A stretch of 7,976 nt of DNA. Origin: CAZMCH01 sp964564735. GTDB taxonomy: Bacteria; Poribacteria; DTPJ01. The position numbers and the translations under genes are program-made. Shown piece by piece: positions 1-6,950 of the stretch. Under the pieces are notes generated by a model, which saw only the letters and a program-made list of their open reading frames with translations, searched no databases and had not been told where the DNA came from. The stretch lies in assembly GCA_964564735.1 (NCBI GenBank), contig CAZMCH010000139.1, forward strand, positions 1 to 7,976, in the 5' to 3' direction. Position 1 is the stretch's first letter. Each line of letters starts with the position of its first letter.

Positions 1-712
1 CAAGTCCTTCACCAAACTCGGAAGTCTGTATCTCTTGACTATATTTTTTACTGACTGTATTTACAATATCAGAATACATTATACCTGCTTTTATAAAGTT
101 TAGACCATCCCAAAATTCCAGTTTTTCTGGTTTGAATTCCTCCCAACTTATATCAAGATAAGGAAGAAGTTCTTTTGAAAATCTGCCTTGATAGGCAAGG
201 TTATGTATTGTAAAAACAGTTGCTGAATCCTTAAAAAATGGCTCATCACGATACATTGTTTTTAGATAAACAGGTATCATACCAACATGCCAGTCATGAC
301 AATGAAAGACATCTGGTTTAAAATCAATGAATTTCGTTAGCTCAATGACTGCTCTAGCAAAGAAGCCAAATCGGTATCCATCATCATCATAGCCATACAT
401 ATCATTTCTAGTTAATATATCCATGTTTTCAAGAAAATAGACTTTACAACCATCAAAATCAAGATATTTTACTCTAACTTCGTAAGGAAACCCCCCTATT
501 GAGAATTTTAAGGTGTCTTGTAATTCTTTTAGATCATATGCAGAATCATAAATAAAGCTATATTTTGGGATAGCTATCCTTGCATCAATGTTTCCAAGAT
601 TATTTAATGCCTTTGGTAAAGAACTGACTACATCAGCAAGACCACCAGTCTTGGCAAATGGGGTCATTTCTGATGACGAAAACATAATTTTAAGATCATT
701 ATTCGTATTCAT
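1..712 (-). CDS. glgA: Glycogen synthase (GT5, ADP-glucose type), N-terminal half, cut by window edge
   Basis: Transfers glucose from a nucleotide sugar, normally ADP-glucose, to the non-reducing end of growing alpha-1,4-glucan in the cytoplasm. The visible 237 residues cover the N-terminal Rossmann lobe of the GT-B fold. The KTGGLADV motif at residues 21-28 is the ADP-glucose-binding KxGGL signature. HCHDWH at 137-142, TIHN at 168-171 and AYQG at 173-176 are also typical of GlgA. NTVSKKYSQEI near 218-228 and EFGEGL at 232-237 match the segment just before the inter-lobe hinge. The family is usually about 480 residues, so roughly half is missing to the left. The ATG at 712 has a GAGGA ribosome site at 721-725, 8 bases away, which overlaps the stop codon of the glycosidase gene 11 bases upstream. 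Co-transcription with that gene is therefore likely. Family call is firm; glucose-donor preference is assumed. Confidence 0.96.
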   Translation of the reverse strand, partial: MNTNNDLKIMFSSSEMTPFAKTGGLADVVSSLPKALNNLGNIDARIAIPKYSFIYDSAYDLKELQDTLKFSIGGFPYEVRVKYLDFDGCKVYFLENMDILTRNDMYGYDDDGYRFGFFARAVIELTKFIDFKPDVFHCHDWHVGMIPVYLKTMYRDEPFFKDSATVFTIHNLAYQGRFSKELLPYLDISWEEFKPEKLEFWDGLNFIKAGIMYSDIVNTVSKKYSQEIQTSEFGEGL

Positions 713-723
713 TTTATAAATCC

Positions 724-2721
724 TCATTTAGATAATATTTGACCCAATTTTTCCAAGTAATTATGAATTGTTACAATAAATTCACTATGACTCCAAGAAA
801 GTGGAGATATTGATAAAGGCTGACCTGTATATGGATTTAGCTGTTCTGGTAATATACCTGATTCAAAGGCATATTTATTTACCCATTCCAGTATTGGAAT
901 AGCTTCATTCAGTTCATAAATAGTTCTGGCTTTTGCAATATAATATTGTGCTATCCATAGATTACAAATAAACCATGAATTGCCGGGAACACGATCAAAA
1001 TCCTGACCAATACGGTGCAAATAATCGTTTTTGTATCTGGCAACACCACCCACATCTGTTTTTATTGTTAGATCGTCTATTACATGTTTCATTGTTAAGG
1101 CTACTTTCGGATCATTGACATCATAAACACCAAAAGCAAAAGTTCCATAAAGGCTTGAATCTGTTGTAAGGTCTTTCTGGTATTCCCCATTTTCCTGTTT
1201 TATCATCCGCACAAACTTTTTATGGGTTTCATCATATAAATACTTATCCATAGCTATTTTTACTTCTTCACCTGCAATGCCATATTTTTTTGCATTATCA
1301 AGATCGCCTAAAACTTCGGCAAGAGCGGATGCTGATTTTAAGCCTGCATGAATCGCTGATACAGTATAAGTATGAATTCCGTATCTTTCTTCCCAAAGAT
1401 CATAAGATGGAAGGGGCAGTCCTGTAATCTTGTCCCTATAATTTACCATAAAATCTCCAGCTTTTACAATAAGAGATTCATATAATTCACCCAATAGCTC
1501 AATGTCATTGTATTTTTGAAAGTGATGATAAAAAGACCAGATAATAAGTGCAGTTCCATCTTCTTGTATCGGCATTTGCACCTGACCATTTGATATTTTT
1601 GGATGCCAAGTGCTTCCTAATGATCTATCTGGGTGGTATTTGTGCATGAAGTATCCATCAGCAGTTATTATATTGGCACAAAACCTGAAAAACCTATCAG
1701 TAACATTTTTACAGCCAGCCTTATCTAGTGCATAGGAGATCATCGCACCGTCTCTAGGCCACATATAGCTGTATTTATCCATACCCATATCTACTGTATC
1801 CCAATCGTTACCTGCTGTAATCGCGCCACCTTTATCAATTTGTGTTTGCAATACTAGAAGGCTTCTATCGTAAAGTCTATATATATTATCGGTAAATATA
1901 GGATCTTTATTTATTTTTATCTTTAATGTCTCTATATTTTCTGTGTAATGTTTTAACCATGCTTTCCAATAATTATTTGTTCTATTAATAAAGTATTTGG
2001 GCGTTTTATTTTGAATCAGATCGTTGGTTGCTATAATCTCATCATAGCTTTTTCCTGCGATTAACCAAGAATATACGATTGATTCTTTATTATCAGGCAA
2101 CGAAAGGCTAATAGCAATAGTTGAATCAACGCTTCCATCTGCAACACAATCTCCACTTAAAAATCCATCTTCGGCATCTCGCCATGTTCCTTCTGCATTT
2201 TTGAAATCTTGAATCCCTACTGCATATTCATCAATGCCGTAAATTCCATTATAAAGGCAATTTATAAGAAAATACAGGTTTCTTTTGTAATGTATAATTG
2301 ATTTTATTTTGGGGTCATAATAAGCGGTATCACCTATTGGATTTTCAGACAAATGAAGGTCTTGATTTAAGAAAATGCGAACTTGGCGAGAATGGGAGGC
2401 AAGGTTTTTGATGGTAAATTTTCGTAATAATATATTTTCGCGAAAATCAACGACATCGTTTATTATAATAGAGATATGAAGTGAAGAATTTATGGCAGTA
2501 ACATGAGTTGATAATGTGTCATCTTGATATTTAAGGGATTTTTGCCATTCATTAGAATTTAACCAGCTAAAATGTCCATCTATCCATATACCAATTCTTG
2601 AATGATGACCAAGTGTATGCTGAAAGCTACCGACGTTAGGATAATATATATCCCTTATATCATAATTTTGGTCGTAATTTACGAGAAGCGATCCGTTTCC
2701 AATTGGCAGGTCTCTAGGCAT
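724..2721 (-). CDS. GH15 family glucoamylase-type glycoside hydrolase, cytoplasmic
   Basis: A 665-residue inverting glycosidase of family GH15, expected to release glucose from alpha-glucan or maltodextrin ends. Residues 1 to about 270 form the N-terminal beta-sandwich, opening with MPRDLPIGNGSLLVNYD as in bacterial homologues; this fixes the ATG at 2721 although no well-placed Shine-Dalgarno is seen. From about 285 onward is the (alpha/alpha)6 catalytic barrel. YMWPRDGA (319-326) and QEDGTAL (386-392) are substrate-site motifs. DLWEERYG (441-448) carries the predicted catalytic acid Glu444, and LPEQL (624-628) the predicted base Glu626, by comparison with clostridial and fungal glucoamylases. 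SWSHSEF (642-648) is the usual C-terminal motif. No signal peptide is present, so it is probably cytoplasmic. Placement 11 bases before glgA suggests a role in glycogen turnover. GH15 also contains trehalases and glucodextranases, so the exact substrate is open. Confidence 0.92.
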   Translation of the reverse strand: MPRDLPIGNGSLLVNYDQNYDIRDIYYPNVGSFQHTLGHHSRIGIWIDGHFSWLNSNEWQKSLKYQDDTLSTHVTAINSSLHISIIINDVVDFRENILLRKFTIKNLASHSRQVRIFLNQDLHLSENPIGDTAYYDPKIKSIIHYKRNLYFLINCLYNGIYGIDEYAVGIQDFKNAEGTWRDAEDGFLSGDCVADGSVDSTIAISLSLPDNKESIVYSWLIAGKSYDEIIATNDLIQNKTPKYFINRTNNYWKAWLKHYTENIETLKIKINKDPIFTDNIYRLYDRSLLVLQTQIDKGGAITAGNDWDTVDMGMDKYSYMWPRDGAMISYALDKAGCKNVTDRFFRFCANIITADGYFMHKYHPDRSLGSTWHPKISNGQVQMPIQEDGTALIIWSFYHHFQKYNDIELLGELYESLIVKAGDFMVNYRDKITGLPLPSYDLWEERYGIHTYTVSAIHAGLKSASALAEVLGDLDNAKKYGIAGEEVKIAMDKYLYDETHKKFVRMIKQENGEYQKDLTTDSSLYGTFAFGVYDVNDPKVALTMKHVIDDLTIKTDVGGVARYKNDYLHRIGQDFDRVPGNSWFICNLWIAQYYIAKARTIYELNEAIPILEWVNKYAFESGILPEQLNPYTGQPLSISPLSWSHSEFIVTIHNYLEKLGQILSK

Positions 2722-2779
2722 CTTTGAGTTTGCTCTTTTTTAGTATAACCAAAAAATTTTTATAATTATTAATATTTTA

Positions 2780-2808
2780 ATTATATCTGATCAGTGTGTT
2801 TAAGTCAA
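2780..2808 (-). promoter_or_regulatory. Sigma-70-type promoter for the GH15-glgA unit
   Basis: On the minus strand, TTGACT (-35, complement of 2803-2808) and TATAAT (-10, complement of 2780-2785) are separated by exactly 17 bases. The -10 is a perfect consensus and the -35 matches at 5 of 6 positions. The expected transcript start is near 2773, giving a leader of about 50 bases before the GH15 ATG at 2721. The promoter lies after the stop codon of the decayed URO-D gene, so the glycogen unit has its own start. An 8-base perfect palindrome, CTGATCAG (2787-2794), sits in the spacer and could be an operator; no regulator is visible. Confidence 0.75.
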
Positions 2809-2839
2809 TGAAAGAAAATTCCGAGATTGTAAATATTTT

Positions 2840-3107
2840 TTAGACGATTGCTTTTAGTAATTCAATATAATAGACATAATTTTCAAAAGGCACTTCTGGA
2901 GGCGTCATATCATCAACAGTCGATATGTATCCGCCTGTCTCCAAGAGTTGTAAAACCCTAGTATCTACATCTTTTTTTATCTGCTCTTTTCTCTTCACGC
3001 TTCCATCGTTTCAATGTTTCGCTTTCATAAGACTCAACCTCTATTAAAGGTAATCTATCTGCTTTTTTAAAACTCATTATCTTCAGAAAACGTTCTCTAT
3101 TATTCAA
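2840..3107 (-). pseudogene. Remnant of a URO-D (uroporphyrinogen decarboxylase/methyltransferase-like) gene, internally deleted and frameshifted
   Basis: Two pieces of one family lie head to tail in different minus-strand frames. The first begins at a TTG at 3107-3105 behind an AGGAT-like ribosome site, reads NNRERFLKIMSFKKADRLPL and on through ESETLKRWKREE, the usual opening of URO-D superfamily proteins, and stops at TAG 2960-2958. The second is open from about 3010 and contains KEQIKKDV, GGYISTVDDMTPPEVPFENY and YYIELLKA, the usual C-terminal end, with TAA at 2842-2840. Intact members are about 340-380 residues, so roughly 270 central residues, including the active-site barrel, are missing. 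The join lies near 2975-3000 next to an A-rich tract. A functional enzyme is not possible. It follows a Gfo/Idh/MocA gene, a neighbour such genes often have, so it may once have been co-expressed with it. Recognition is from motif memory without alignment, but both ends agree. Confidence 0.8.
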
Positions 3108-3120
3108 TCTATATCCTCAT

Positions 3121-3190
3121 CCTAACCTTCTCCCCTATAGAAGGGAGAAGGCAAAATTCTATCTCCACCGTTTCAGTGGAAAGTGTTAGG
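3121..3190. repeat. Branched palindromic element (three nested or adjacent inverted repeats)
   Basis: An outer inverted pair CCTAAC (3121-3126) and GTTAGG (3185-3190) encloses two hairpins. One has a perfect 9-base stem, CCTTCTCCC (3126-3134) with GGGAGAAGG (3143-3151), around an 8-base loop. The other has TCCAC (3164-3168) with GTGGA (3176-3180) around a 7-base loop. Together they could fold as a three-way junction; the shared base 3126 can pair in only one stem. The left part resembles the CCTCACCCTAACC...TCTCCC...GGGAGA type of palindrome that is dispersed in many bacterial genomes. It starts 7 bases after the oxidoreductase stop codon. There is no following T-run on either strand, so it is not a canonical intrinsic terminator, though it could protect or attenuate the transcript. 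Confidence 0.65.
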
Positions 3191-3197
3191 CTAATTG

Positions 3198-4280
3198 CTA
3201 TATCTCAGGAACTTTAACGCTGACTTCTTTACCAGCTTTTACTGATCGCATAATACCATCCATAATAACATTGGTAATCATAACCTTTTGCGGATCAATA
3301 GGTGATGGTCCACCTTCTCGGACTGCTTTTAGAAATTCCCGAACTTGCTTGTCCCATACGTCAACAGGCTTTAACCCTTCTATCCTTATATTTACCATGT
3401 GATCGACATGATCGACTTTCAAAGTGCATCCTTCTGCCTTTGCTAGTTTTTCTAGCTTTTTTGGAACGCTATCTGCATATATTGTTCCGTAATCCATGCC
3501 AGCATCTTTGCCAAGAAAGAAACTCCTGCCAAGAGAATCTGCATGAACTGCCCAAGAAATTTTGAAAACCATAATAGAACCATCTTCAAACCTAACCCAT
3601 GCAGAGCCAAACTCCTCAACATCCATCGTTTTAAGATTAGGGTCTTTTCTTGATATATAGTCGCATGAAAAAGCAGAAACAGTTATAGGTTTTGGATAAT
3701 TCAATGTAAAAAGCGTATCGTGCATGTTATAAACGCCAATATCAACTATTGCACCAAATCCTGCTGTTTTTTTGTGAATAAATGTCCCACCGGGAACTCC
3801 TCTACGTCTGCATCCTACCGATTCACAATAATAGACATCCCCTAGAATACCCTCATCAACGATCTTTCTTGCCATTACGATATGTGGCTGAAACCTGCTA
3901 TGAATTGCAATATGAAGAATCTTTCCTGCTTTCTTCGCTGCTTTTGCCATAGCAGTAGCATCCGCAAGAGTCGCCGCCATAGGTTTTTCGCATAAAACGT
4001 GTTTGCCTGCTTCTAATGCTGCGACTGTTGGTCTTCTATGCGCCTGATTGAACGTGCAGACACTAACAGTCTGAATCTCGTCAACAGCTTCCAGCATTTT
4101 ATTATAGCTAGTAAAAGCGTTTTTCTTTGGAACGCCCCATCTTTCAGCGAATTGTTGCGCTTTTTCCTTAAATATATCACATACAGCAACAACTTCTATG
4201 TCTTCTATTTTTGAATAAACGCCCATGTGATGATTAGCTATTCCTCCAGTTCCCACCACTGCAACCTTTACTTTATCCAT
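3198..4280 (-). CDS. Gfo/Idh/MocA family NAD(P)-dependent oxidoreductase
   Basis: A 360-residue cytoplasmic sugar- or cyclitol-type dehydrogenase. Residues 1 to about 122 form the Rossmann domain: GTGGIA at 10-15 binds the dinucleotide and Asp35 at the end of the second strand favours NAD(H). CEKPMA at 97-102 holds the family EKP motif, with Lys99 the likely catalytic or cofactor-contacting lysine. DIGVYNMHD at 180-188 is the equivalent of the conserved D/GxGxHxxD region, with Asp180 and His187 candidate active-site residues. The C-terminal alpha/beta domain contains VEEFGSAWVRFEDGSI (221-236). Length is normal for the family. The ATG at 4280 has a strong AAAAGGAG site at 4287-4294 (complement). 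The substrate cannot be deduced: family members act on myo-inositol, glucose, deoxy sugars and glycosides. By eye it looks less AT-rich than the GH15 gene. Confidence 0.93.
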   Translation of the reverse strand: MDKVKVAVVGTGGIANHHMGVYSKIEDIEVVAVCDIFKEKAQQFAERWGVPKKNAFTSYNKMLEAVDEIQTVSVCTFNQAHRRPTVAALEAGKHVLCEKPMAATLADATAMAKAAKKAGKILHIAIHSRFQPHIVMARKIVDEGILGDVYYCESVGCRRRGVPGGTFIHKKTAGFGAIVDIGVYNMHDTLFTLNYPKPITVSAFSCDYISRKDPNLKTMDVEEFGSAWVRFEDGSIMVFKISWAVHADSLGRSFFLGKDAGMDYGTIYADSVPKKLEKLAKAEGCTLKVDHVDHMVNIRIEGLKPVDVWDKQVREFLKAVREGGPSPIDPQKVMITNVIMDGIMRSVKAGKEVSVKVPEI

Positions 4281-4345
4281 TTATTTCTCCTTTTCAAAAG
4301 TTGTGCAAACAAAAACATATCAAAAACGATATTTTTATAACCTCT

Positions 4346-4374
4346 AATATACCATTAGCAAATTTAAACGTCAA
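4346..4374 (-). promoter_or_regulatory. Sigma-70-type promoter for the Gfo/Idh/MocA gene
   Basis: Minus-strand TTGACG (-35, complement of 4369-4374) and TATATT (-10, complement of 4346-4351) are separated by 17 bases, each with 5 of 6 consensus matches. The expected start near 4339 gives a leader of about 58 bases ending in the strong ribosome site at 4287-4294. It is back to back with the operon promoter at 4428-4456, about 54 bases away, without overlap. Confidence 0.7.
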
Positions 4375-4427
4375 CGGAATTTTGTTTAATCAACTGCTGT
4401 TTTTTTTATTATATATTCTTCTTACCC

Positions 4428-4456
4428 TTAACATTTTGAGCATAGTATATTATAAT
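4428..4456 (+). promoter_or_regulatory. Sigma-70-type promoter for the propeller/ferredoxin operon
   Basis: TTAACA (-35, 4428-4433, 5 of 6) and a perfect TATAAT (-10, 4451-4456) are separated by 17 bases. Transcription should start near 4463, leaving a short leader of about 22 bases that holds the AAGGTGA ribosome site at 4474-4480, 4 bases before the ATG at 4485. With so little leader there is no room for a riboswitch or attenuator. No other promoter was seen inside the downstream gene cluster. Confidence 0.72.
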
Positions 4457-4484
4457 ATATTAAAACTTATGATAAGGTGATAAT

Positions 4485-5957
4485 ATGTCTGAAAATAATG
4501 AAACAATAAATAATGGAGATTCCCGCACCAAGAAGATACGACGACTTATTCTTTTAATAAAAATATCGCCGATAGTTATAACTATTTTGGCTGTTGGACT
4601 ATTATTTGTTTGGATAATTAAAGGTCCTAATGCAGAAATAAAGGAAAGATTACCTGGTGAAGATAAATTCACCGCAGACGGTGGAACTCTCATTCAGTCA
4701 CCAATAACACAAGGCAAATTAATCAAACTCAATGGCATCGCTGTTGATATGCCCGGCGAATGGTCAAGGTTTCGTGGTAATGATCTTGATAATATAAACA
4801 AAGAGAATGTTCCACTTGCTAGATCATGGGTTTCTGGACAACCACAAGCTTTATGGGGCATTGATGTTGGTGAGGGATATGCGGGTGTCGCTGTTCGGAA
4901 TGGGCGAGTTTATCTGCTTGATTATGATACCAGTCAACAAATGGACGTTATGAGATGTCTCAGCCTGAAAGATGGAAAAGACATCTGGCAATATGCCTAT
5001 CCTGTTAAAATCAAGCGAAATCATGGTATGTCAAGGACTGTTCCGACAGTAACAAATAAATATGTTATCACAATAGGTCCTAAATGCCATGTTCTTTGCC
5101 TTGATTCAACGACAGGTGAATTTAAATGGGGAATCGATCTTGTTAGGGATTATAATACTCTAATTCCAGAATGGTATGCAGGGCAATGCCCGTTGGTTGA
5201 TGGCGATAGGGTTATATTGGCTCCCGGCGGGGATTCCCTTATGATCGCTGTGGATATTGCAACAGGTGAAGTTATCTGGAAAACGCCCAATCCCAATATA
5301 TGGAATATGACTCATTCTTCCGTAATACCAATGGTTATGAATGGAAAAAAGATGTATGTCTATTGCGCAAGCGGAGGGGTCGTTGGTGTTTCTGCTGATG
5401 ATGGACGCATCTTGTGGGAAACAAAGGAATGGAAAATCAGTATTGCTAATATCCCATCTCCATTAGTTATCGGTGATGGTCGTATATTCCTTACTGGCGG
5501 ATACAGCGCAGGCAGTATGATGATAAAATTAACAGAAAGCTCTGGAAAATATGATGTAAAGATACTTTATCGGCTGAAGGCTGATGTCTTTGGCTGTGAT
5601 CAACATACTCCTATATTGTATGAAAATTATATTTATGGAGTGAAATCAGGCGGTCAATTAGCTTGTATCGATCTAGACGGAAACTTGATATGGACAAGCG
5701 GGTCTGCAAGTCGCTTTGGCTTGGGACCTTATTTAATCGCAAATGGGCTGATATACGTTTTAGATGATAATGGATTACTTACACTGGCAGAAGCAACACC
5801 AAAAGGCTATAAGCAACTCGCACAGGCACAGATATTAAATGGACATGACGCATGGGGACCGATGGCTTTAGTTGGAGGTCGGCTTATTGCTAGAGATTTA
5901 ACTCGCTTAGTTTGTGTGAATGTTTCGGGGCAATCTCTTGCTATGAGAAATTTATGA
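4485..5957 (+). CDS. Membrane-anchored PQQ-like beta-propeller protein (BamB/quinoprotein-like fold)
   Basis: 490 residues. A short cytoplasmic tail ends in the basic run RTKKIRR (14-20); one hydrophobic segment at about 21-46 follows with no clear cleavage site, so the protein is likely anchored N-in with the propeller outside. WSRFRGND at 93-100 and GEGYAGVAVRNGRVYLLDYD at 129-148 are typical openers of PQQ-like propellers. Blade motifs of the D-x-x-T/D-G-x-x-x-W kind recur: LKDGKDIW (161-168), LDSTTGEFKW (206-215), VDIATGEVIW (256-265), SADDGRILW (303-311) and IDLDGNLIW (395-403). It has eight cysteines. Similar proteins are annotated BamB or PQQ-binding-like, but conserved alcohol dehydrogenase cofactor residues cannot be confirmed here and true PQQ binding is unproven. 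As first gene of an operon with NHL, ferredoxin and NapH-like proteins, it probably serves a redox or scaffolding role in that complex. Confidence 0.88.
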   Translation: MSENNETINNGDSRTKKIRRLILLIKISPIVITILAVGLLFVWIIKGPNAEIKERLPGEDKFTADGGTLIQSPITQGKLIKLNGIAVDMPGEWSRFRGNDLDNINKENVPLARSWVSGQPQALWGIDVGEGYAGVAVRNGRVYLLDYDTSQQMDVMRCLSLKDGKDIWQYAYPVKIKRNHGMSRTVPTVTNKYVITIGPKCHVLCLDSTTGEFKWGIDLVRDYNTLIPEWYAGQCPLVDGDRVILAPGGDSLMIAVDIATGEVIWKTPNPNIWNMTHSSVIPMVMNGKKMYVYCASGGVVGVSADDGRILWETKEWKISIANIPSPLVIGDGRIFLTGGYSAGSMMIKLTESSGKYDVKILYRLKADVFGCDQHTPILYENYIYGVKSGGQLACIDLDGNLIWTSGSASRFGLGPYLIANGLIYVLDDNGLLTLAEATPKGYKQLAQAQILNGHDAWGPMALVGGRLIARDLTRLVCVNVSGQSLAMRNL

Positions 5958-6946
5958 AAACATCAAAACCAAGCTTAATCATAGGAATAATTATAGGCAT
6001 TGCAATTATTATTGCTATCGCAATAATTCTGCGCACCGCCATGACCGTTGATAAAAAAACAACAATCGGCAATGCCTTTATCTATGATATTAATGAGTTG
6101 ACAATGACAGACCCCAATCTTATAAAATATAGAGAAATAAGCAAAATAGATACTGGTTTGCTAAATCCCACTGGTATAGCAACGGATTCTAATGATCGTA
6201 TCTATGTTTCTGGTAATAAATCAATCAAAATATTTGACAATCAAGGCAATATAGAATCAGAGATAAAACTTACTGATTATCCAAAATGCCTTGCTGTCGC
6301 TGATGATGGTAATATATATGTCGGAATGAAAGAGCATCTTGAAATTTATAATCAGTCGGGATCAAGGATCGCAAAATGGGAAAGCCTAGGGACAAATGCT
6401 CTAATCACATCTGTTGATGCCAATAAAGATAATGTTTTTGTCGCTGACGCAATTGGCAAAAAAGTCTTGATATATGACCTTTCTGGAAATCAAAAAAATA
6501 GTATTGGTAAATTCATCATACCAAGCCCATACTTTGATCTTGATGTCGCCCCTGATGGTTTACTGTGGATCGTGAATCCCGGACCGCATAAGTTAGAGGC
6601 TTATACATTAGATGGCAACATGCAACTTTCATGGGGCGAAACATCTATTGGAATTAAGGGATTTAGCGGATGCTGTAATCCTGTGAGTTTTGCAATTTTA
6701 CCTGATGGCAGGTTTGTAACAGCGGAAAAAGGCGTTCCAAGAGTGAAGGTTTATAGCAATACAGGGATTTTTGAAAGTGTTGTCGCTGGTGCAGAAGCAT
6801 TTAAGGATACCGTCGGGGTTTATAATCCTGATGATACAAAAGATACAAGAAAAGCCCTTGATGTCGCAGTTGATTCAATAGGGCAGATACTTATATTAGA
6901 CCCAATAGAAAAGACTATCCGTATATTTATAAGTAATAAGGAATGA
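5954..6946 (+). CDS. Membrane-anchored NHL-repeat beta-propeller protein
   Basis: 330 residues from the ATG at 5954, which overlaps the stop codon of the PQQ-like gene as ATGA and implies translational coupling; an in-frame ATG at 5912 would add 14 residues with no family-like sequence ahead of the membrane segment. A strongly hydrophobic Ile-rich segment at about 8-27 is an uncleaved anchor, so the propeller should face outside the cytoplasm. NHL-type blades are seen at NPTGIATDSNDRIYVS (71-86), PKCLAVADDGNIYVG (110-124), ITSVDANKDNVFVAD (151-165), FDLDVAPDGLLWIVN (194-208), VSFAILPDGRFVTAE (244-258) and ALDVAVDSIGQILILD (301-316), consistent with six blades. FSGCCNP at 237-243 has adjacent cysteines in blade four to five. 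NHL propellers commonly act as binding or scaffold domains; no catalytic motif is evident. Gene context points to an electron-transfer complex. Confidence 0.87.
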   Translation: MKTSKPSLIIGIIIGIAIIIAIAIILRTAMTVDKKTTIGNAFIYDINELTMTDPNLIKYREISKIDTGLLNPTGIATDSNDRIYVSGNKSIKIFDNQGNIESEIKLTDYPKCLAVADDGNIYVGMKEHLEIYNQSGSRIAKWESLGTNALITSVDANKDNVFVADAIGKKVLIYDLSGNQKNSIGKFIIPSPYFDLDVAPDGLLWIVNPGPHKLEAYTLDGNMQLSWGETSIGIKGFSGCCNPVSFAILPDGRFVTAEKGVPRVKVYSNTGIFESVVAGAEAFKDTVGVYNPDDTKDTRKALDVAVDSIGQILILDPIEKTIRIFISNKE

Positions 6947-6950
6947 CAAA

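Noticed and set aside
3126..3151. The 9-base-stem hairpin as an intrinsic terminator for the oxidoreductase gene.
   Set aside because: No T-run follows the stem in the minus-strand direction; it fits a dispersed palindromic repeat better.
3302..3565. An 87-codon open frame on the plus strand inside the oxidoreductase gene.
   Set aside because: It is antisense to a clear family member, has no ribosome site and encodes low-complexity sequence without family motifs.
4436..4463. TTGAGC as an alternative -35 box for the operon promoter.
   Set aside because: It is only 9 bases from the perfect TATAAT, and the 16-base-spaced alternative TATTAA is weak; TTAACA at 4428 gives the correct 17-base spacing.
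4460..4693. A minus-strand open frame running back over the start of the PQQ-like gene.
   Set aside because: It is the antisense image of the gene's start and membrane anchor, with no promoter or ribosome site of its own.
5912..5953. An upstream in-frame ATG that would lengthen the NHL protein by 14 residues and overlap the PQQ-like gene by 46 bases.
   Set aside because: The ATG at 5954 gives a classic 4-base ATGA overlap and starts directly before the membrane anchor; the extra residues look like out-of-frame translation of the preceding gene's end.
4485..5957. A catalytic PQQ-dependent alcohol dehydrogenase or genuine BamB.
   Set aside because: It lacks a lipobox expected for BamB, is shorter than quinoprotein dehydrogenases and shows no clear Cys-Cys or heme motif of those enzymes; only the fold is supported.
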